Origin: CBFCZU01 sp965602635
GTDB taxonomy: Bacteria > Planctomycetota > Phycisphaerae > SM23-33
DNA length: 34,671 nt
Direction: 5' to 3'
NCBI GenBank assembly: GCA_965602635.1
Contig: CBFCZU010000011.1
Coordinates: 1 to 34,671, forward strand
A program made the position numbers and the translations under genes. Position 1 is the first letter of the stretch. The number at the start of each line of letters is the position of its first letter. Below the pieces are notes generated by a model. That model made no database searches. It saw nothing but the letters and a program-made list of their open reading frames with translations, and was not told the origin of the DNA. Positions 30,692-34,671 of this stretch are shown here, piece after piece.

Positions 30692-31074
30692 AAGCGACCT
30701 CCTTCCTCTTTCCCCCCGCCCATGACTACGTTGGGGCAGCCGCCCGGCCGTTGTCTCATAAGGGCGGGATGATGAGGTCCTTTCAGTACAGACTGCCATA
30801 GCGGCTACCTTTAGGCCTTCCGAAGTCGTCCAAAGCCTCGGAACCGTCCCGGGCGCCGATCACCGCGGGATCCTCGGCAAAACGGCCTCGGCTTGTTCCA
30901 GGACAAGCCGGCCTACAACCATTTCATTACCGAACGCTCACAGCGACTATATGAGGGTATACGGCAGTCGCTGGCTTCCCAACAGTAGGATCGGTGCAGG
31001 GCAGGTCGGCATGGTACGATGGATGGAAGACGCCATGCGTATACGTGCGCCCTTCAACCCGATCCACTGGCATA
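30692..31074 (-). other. Long non-coding leader of the pseudopilin gene
   Basis: About 380 bases separate the predicted promoter from the ATG. No credible small gene is seen. One clear hairpin is GGCTTGT-TCCAGG-ACAAGCC (30890-30909), resembling the palindromes at 6666-6821 and 13662-13688 in general form. No match to a c-di-GMP or other familiar riboswitch consensus was found by eye. Confidence 0.4.
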
Positions 31075-31104
31075 AGTGTACCAGCACTTCGGGGGGGGTG
31101 TCAA
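31075..31104 (-). promoter_or_regulatory. Promoter reading toward the pseudopilin gene
   Basis: On the minus strand a perfect TTGACA (31099-31104) precedes TACACT (31075-31080) by 18 bases; the spacer holds a run of eight C. It is divergent from the promoter at 31164-31192, 59 bases away. Confidence 0.6.
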
Positions 31105-31163
31105 GGGCATCAGTACAAAAAAAAATCGTGTTCCATTTCGGCCCTGCCCGCGGGGCCGAAACT

Positions 31164-31192
31164 TTGACATTACCCCCTTCAAGTCGTATTAT
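31164..31192 (+). promoter_or_regulatory. Strong sigma-70-type promoter of the UAP-like gene
   Basis: TTGACA (31164-31169), 17 bases, TATTAT (31187-31192): the best consensus match in the window. It gives a leader of about 50 bases before ATG 31249. Confidence 0.85.
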
Positions 31193-31248
31193 TCCGCGGC
31201 TTGAGGGGCTGGCGGGGCTTGGGAGCCCCCCCAAGTGGAGATGGGCAG

Positions 31249-32706
31249 ATGGCGTCATTCCAGGCCGTCACGGACCTCCTGAGCCGCCATGGCCAGGAGC
31301 ACCTGCTCGCGTGCTACCAGGAGTTGCCCGCGGAGGCACAGGCAGGCCTGCTGGAGCAGATCGCCGACATCGATTTCGATCGGCTCGACGGTCTGATCCG
31401 CACACACGTGCTGGCCGCCCCGGAGGCGCCCGTGCCTGACAACGTTGCCCCTGCGCCGATCCTGCCCGCCCGCCCGGCGGAGGGGTCGCACGAGGGCGGC
31501 GCCGAATCCTATGCCGCCGCCAGGCGGCGCGGGGAGGAGCTCATCGCCGCCGGCAAGGTCGCCGCCTTGGCAGTCGCCGGCGGGGATGGAAGCCGCCTGG
31601 GGTACTCCGGGCCGAAGGGGTGCTTTCCCGTAACGCCCGTCAAGCGAAAGCCGCTGTTCCAGGTATTCGCCGAGCAGGTCCTGGCCACCGAGAAGCGCTA
31701 CGGCGGGGCGGTGCCGTGGTACGTCATGACCAGCCAGACCAATCACCAGGCCATCGGCGAGTTCTTCGAGTCGAACGGCTATTTCGGGCTCGACCCGGGC
31801 GAGGTCTTCTTCTTCGCCCAGGGTCGGATGCCCGCCATCAGTCTGGCGGGAAAGGTGCTGCTTGCAGCACCCGGCCGGATCGCATGGAACCCGGACGGTC
31901 ACGGCGGCTGCCTGACGGCGCTGGCCCGAAGCGGCGCCCTGGATGACATGGCCCGACGGGGGATCGAGCAGATATCCTACTATCAGGTGGACAACCCGCT
32001 GGTGCGTTGCGTCGATCCTCTATTCATCGGCCTGCACGCTGCGGCGGGCGCAGACATGTCCGCCAAGGCCCTTCCAAAGCGCGACCCGCTGGAGAAGGTG
32101 GGCAACTTCTGCCTGTCCGACGGCAAGGTCGTGGTGATTGAGTACTCCGACATGCCGGAGGAACTGGCCTGGGCTACGGGGCCGGATGGAAAGCGGCTCT
32201 TCGACGCCGGCAGCATAGCCATACACGTTCTGGCCCGGTCGTTCGTCGAGCACCTGGCCGTCGGCGGCGCGCGGCGGCTTCCCTTCCACCGGGCCCTCAA
32301 AAGCGTCGCCCACGCCGGCCCCGACGGGAAGGTCGTCGAGCCGGCTGAGCCCAACGCCGTCAAGCTCGAGATGTTCATCTTCGACGCCCTGCCGCTCGCC
32401 GGGAAGGCCGTCCTGCTGGAGACGATCCGCGGCGAGGAGTTCTCCCCGCTCAAGAAGGCCGAGGGCGACGACAGCCTGGTGACCTGCTTGAGCGATCAGG
32501 TCGCCCGGGCGGCGCGGTGGCTTGAGGCTGCCGGCGTGGCCGTGCCGCGCGACGCCGACGGCGAGCCCGACGCCACCATCGAGATCAGCCCGCTGCTGGC
32601 ACTGGAGGCCGGGGATCTCGCCGGGAGAATCGACTCCGGCGTGACCGTCAAGCCGGGCGAGAAGGTGTACTTCGACGAGTCCGGCAAAGCGTCAGTCGTG
32701 GCCTGA
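31249..32706 (+). CDS. UDP-N-acetylhexosamine pyrophosphorylase-like protein (UDPGP / UAP1 family)
   Basis: A 485-residue nucleotidyltransferase of the type usual in eukaryotes (UAP1). The nucleotide loop is GGDGSRLG (111-118) followed by PKG (122-124), close to the family's GGQGTRLG...PKG; 'YYQVDNPLVRCVDP', 'KVGNFCLSDGK' and 'NAVKLEMFIFDALP' are further family segments. It forms UDP-GlcNAc, UDP-GalNAc or another UDP-sugar from UTP and a sugar-1-phosphate. GGAG lies 8 bases before ATG 31249. It could supply the UDP-sugar that the atypical GlmU-like protein at 17881-19167 may not make. Confidence 0.92.
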   Translation: MASFQAVTDLLSRHGQEHLLACYQELPAEAQAGLLEQIADIDFDRLDGLIRTHVLAAPEAPVPDNVAPAPILPARPAEGSHEGGAESYAAARRRGEELIAAGKVAALAVAGGDGSRLGYSGPKGCFPVTPVKRKPLFQVFAEQVLATEKRYGGAVPWYVMTSQTNHQAIGEFFESNGYFGLDPGEVFFFAQGRMPAISLAGKVLLAAPGRIAWNPDGHGGCLTALARSGALDDMARRGIEQISYYQVDNPLVRCVDPLFIGLHAAAGADMSAKALPKRDPLEKVGNFCLSDGKVVVIEYSDMPEELAWATGPDGKRLFDAGSIAIHVLARSFVEHLAVGGARRLPFHRALKSVAHAGPDGKVVEPAEPNAVKLEMFIFDALPLAGKAVLLETIRGEEFSPLKKAEGDDSLVTCLSDQVARAARWLEAAGVAVPRDADGEPDATIEISPLLALEAGDLAGRIDSGVTVKPGEKVYFDESGKASVVA

Positions 32707-32826
32707 TCGCCGCAACGGGGCGGAAATGCCGCCCGGCAGGTTCCCTTCTCGCCGCGTGCCGATACAATGTCGCGACCGGCCGGCGGCGGGGTGCGAGCGT
32801 TTCGGGGCCGCGAAAGGACTGCCGAG

Positions 32827-34035
32827 ATGAACGACCGTGAGCGTTTCGACGCGATCATGCACTACCGACCGTTCGACCGGTGCATCATCAACGACTTCTC
32901 ATACTGGGACGAGACGGTCATGGCCTGGCACGAGTACGGCCTGCCGAGGGAGGTGGGCACGTCGGGCACCGAGGAGTTCTTCGGCTTCGACCGGATGTGG
33001 GACGAGGCCGGCGCCAACGTGATGCTCTGCCCGGCGTTCGAGACCAAGGTGCTCGAGGACGACGGGAAGTTCCAGATCATCCAGGCCGGCGACGGGACCA
33101 TCATCCGCAAGGCGAAGATCCTCAGCTCGATCCCCGAGCACCTCGACCACACGCTCAAGGACCGCGCCAGTTGGGAGGAGCACTACAAGCGGCGGCTGGA
33201 CCCGGACAACCCCGACCGCTTCGGCGCCGACCTCGACGAGCGGCTCTCCGCCGCCCGCGACGAGGTTCGCACCTTCCCGCTGCGGACGACGTGCGGCAGC
33301 ATCTTCGGGCAGCTCCGAAACTGGATGGGGCTGGAGGGCGTCAGCTACATTCAGTACGACGACCCGGAGCTGTTCGCCGAGATGATCCGGACCATCGGCG
33401 ACTGCATCGTCGGCACGCTGGCGAAGGTGCTCGCCCGCGCCGACGCCGCCGGCGTGACGTTCGACTACGGGTCCATGTGGGAGGACATGTCCTACGCCCA
33501 GGGCCCGCTGCTGGGGGTGCCCGCGTTCGAGGCCCACTGCGTGCCGCAGTACAAGCGGATCAGCTCGCTGCTGGCCGAGCACGGCACCGACCTGATCATG
33601 CTGGACAGCGACGGCGACGTCAGGCTGCTGCTGCCCGGTTGGCTGGCCGGCGGGGTCAACATCGCCTTCCCGCTGGAGGTGGGCACCTGGGGCACCGACC
33701 CGATCGAGGTTCGCGAGCGCTTCGGCGAGGAGCTGCGGATCGCCGGCGGGTTCAGCAAGCGGACCCTCGCCGCCGGTCAGGACGCCATCGCCGCCGAGAT
33801 CGACCGGCTCGCCCCGCTGGTCGAGGCCGGCGGGTTCATCCCCTTCTGCGACCACCGCGTCCCGCCGGACGTGAGCCTGGCCGACTACCTCTTCTACGTC
33901 GATCGGGCGAAGGCCGTCTGGGGGAAGGCCCTGCCCGACATCCGCCCCACGGGCAAGCCCGACACCTCGGCCCCGTATTACGGCAAGCCGTATGACCACA
34001 GGGTGATTCTCGGCGACGCCCCGGCCGCCCACTGA
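32827..34035 (+). CDS. Uroporphyrinogen decarboxylase-fold protein (URO-D/methyltransferase superfamily)
   Basis: A 402-residue protein. 'MNDRERFDAIMHYRPFDR' is the usual start of URO-D superfamily proteins found in anaerobes and planctomycetes; 'DYGSMWEDMSYAQGPLLG' and 'LDSDGDVRLLLPGWLAGGVNIAFPLE' fit the barrel strands, the latter carrying the H/D-rich metal or substrate edge. It is more like corrinoid/methyltransferase-associated members than true HemE, and no hem gene is near. No corrinoid protein is adjacent either, so the function is open. AAGGA lies about 9 bases before the ATG; TACAAT at 32763-32768 may be a -10 box. Confidence 0.85.
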   Translation: MNDRERFDAIMHYRPFDRCIINDFSYWDETVMAWHEYGLPREVGTSGTEEFFGFDRMWDEAGANVMLCPAFETKVLEDDGKFQIIQAGDGTIIRKAKILSSIPEHLDHTLKDRASWEEHYKRRLDPDNPDRFGADLDERLSAARDEVRTFPLRTTCGSIFGQLRNWMGLEGVSYIQYDDPELFAEMIRTIGDCIVGTLAKVLARADAAGVTFDYGSMWEDMSYAQGPLLGVPAFEAHCVPQYKRISSLLAEHGTDLIMLDSDGDVRLLLPGWLAGGVNIAFPLEVGTWGTDPIEVRERFGEELRIAGGFSKRTLAAGQDAIAAEIDRLAPLVEAGGFIPFCDHRVPPDVSLADYLFYVDRAKAVWGKALPDIRPTGKPDTSAPYYGKPYDHRVILGDAPAAH

Positions 34036-34081
34036 CCGCGCGCCCCAGCGGCATGAAGGCGGCGCGGCCTCGACGGGATTA

Positions 34082-34671
34082 TCAATCTGCTCTGCGGCCA
34101 CCGCCGCCGCGACCGCGGCCCCGTCCCCTCGGCATCCTCATGCCGCCTCCGTAGAAGCCGTCGCCGCCGTACTCCTCGTTCATCATTTTCCGCCCCTCTT
34201 CGGGGCTGAGCTGCCCGTCCTTGTCGGCGTCGTACTGCTTTATGAGCTTCTGCACGTAGGCGCGCCGCTCCTCGCGGCTGACCTGCCCGTCGCCGTCGGT
34301 GTCGGATTTCTTCCGCCGCTCTTCGGCGAGCTTCCGCCAGTGGTCGCGCATGGCCCCCCGCTCCGTGTCCGACAGCTCGCCGTTCCCGTCGGTGTCCCAG
34401 CGCTTCACCGTCTCCCGTCGGCTCTCCTCCGCCCGCCTGCGGAGCTCCTCCATCCGCTCGCGCCGGGCCTCGCGGGCGGCGTCGCGGGCGGCCGTCTCTT
34501 TCTCGTCCAGCTTGCCGTCCTTGTTCGTGTCGTAGCGCTCAAGCTCCCATAGCTCGCGCATCTCCTGCCGCAGGGCCGTGCTCTCTTCGCCCGAGAGCCT
34601 GCCGTCCTTGTCAACGTCGTGCTTGGCCCGAAGGGCCTCGTATCGCTTGCGGTATTCCGCCATCCGCTTGC
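34082..34671 (-). CDS. EF-hand calcium-binding repeat protein (N-terminus beyond window)
   Basis: At least 193 residues are visible. Five EF-hand loops of the DxDxDGxxxxxE kind occur: DVDKDGRLSGEE, DTNKDGKLDEKE, DTDGNGELSDTE, DTDGDGQVSREE and DADKDGQLSPEE, separated by long charged, Arg/Glu-rich helices. The C-terminus is a Gly/Arg tail (GRGRGRGGGGRR). A Met near 34663 has no ribosome site and no signal peptide follows it, so the true start, and perhaps an export signal, probably lies outside the window. Calcium binding is expected; the role is unknown. Such proteins are common in planctomycetes. Confidence 0.88.
   Translation of the reverse strand, partial: KRMAEYRKRYEALRAKHDVDKDGRLSGEESTALRQEMRELWELERYDTNKDGKLDEKETAARDAAREARRERMEELRRRAEESRRETVKRWDTDGNGELSDTERGAMRDHWRKLAEERRKKSDTDGDGQVSREERRAYVQKLIKQYDADKDGQLSPEEGRKMMNEEYGGDGFYGGGMRMPRGRGRGRGGGGRRAD

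Noticed and set aside
30692..31074. A c-di-GMP riboswitch in the pseudopilin leader
   Set aside because: None of the conserved GEMM blocks could be found by eye.
32827..34035. Calling the URO-D-fold protein hemE
   Set aside because: It is longer than HemE (~350 aa), its N-terminus is of the methyltransferase-like subgroup, and no heme genes are adjacent.
1..34671. CRISPR arrays, phage genes or integrases
   Set aside because: No regularly spaced repeats with unique spacers and no phage or recombinase protein motifs were seen.

Overview
The window is a high-GC, gene-dense bacterial chromosome segment carrying about 26 protein genes and one tRNA. It most resembles Planctomycetota, probably a Phycisphaerae-like lineage. 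The reasons are a pseudopilin with the characteristic GFTLIELLVVIAIIALL start and a degenerate H-X9-DG tail, a secreted protein opening with a 'DRIVLKDGRTFEG' fold, a DUF4954 protein beside an alternative GlmU-like protein, a eukaryote-like UDP-sugar pyrophosphorylase, and short GC-rich palindromic intergenic repeats. This placement is inference from protein style; no rRNA marker is present.

Layout. 1-505: short-period repeats. 506-2957 (+): two exported proteins, one a HExxH metallopeptidase-like protein. 3046-3117 (+): tRNA-Thr(CGU). 3134-6310 (-): ilvB-ilvN-nucleoside hydrolase operon with a TTGACA promoter and a ~285-nt leader. 6311-7005: non-coding, with a 156-bp inverted-repeat element. 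7006-9509 (+): TrpB2-type tryptophan synthase beta, a small four-Cys protein and a SAM methyltransferase, tightly coupled. 9519-9932 (-): YbgC-type thioesterase. 10125-13620 (-): methionine operon with promoter, SAM-I riboswitch, terminator, metY, and metX fused to metW.

13749-22319 (-): seven-gene operon read from a good sigma-70-type promoter: nagB, DUF4954, GlmU-like, ACP, DRE-TIM acyl-CoA condensing enzyme, single-chain ADP-forming acyl-CoA synthetase, ACP. 22557-26826 (+): divergently transcribed type II FAS/PKS-like set: FabZ-like dehydratase, a 129-aa ACP, a second FabZ-like protein, a ketosynthase-fold protein that has lost all four catalytic residues, and an intact ketosynthase. The last three overlap by ATGA. 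26949-29731 (+): membrane-anchored alpha/beta hydrolase and a GH3-family adenylating enzyme. 29816-30691 (-): pseudopilin. Further right (+) are a UAP-like pyrophosphorylase and a URO-D-fold protein, and at the edge (-) a truncated EF-hand protein.

The most interesting part is 13749-29731. Three ACPs, an active/inactive ketosynthase pair, two hotdog proteins in identical active-site register, two different acyl-activating enzymes (ADP-forming and GH3) and a condensing enzyme flank amino-sugar genes around one divergent promoter region. The composition recalls aryl-polyene-type (highly reducing type II PKS) or ladderane-type lipid loci, but no ketoreductase, enoyl reductase, malonyl transferase or phosphopantetheinyl transferase is present, so the product is unknown and partners must lie elsewhere.
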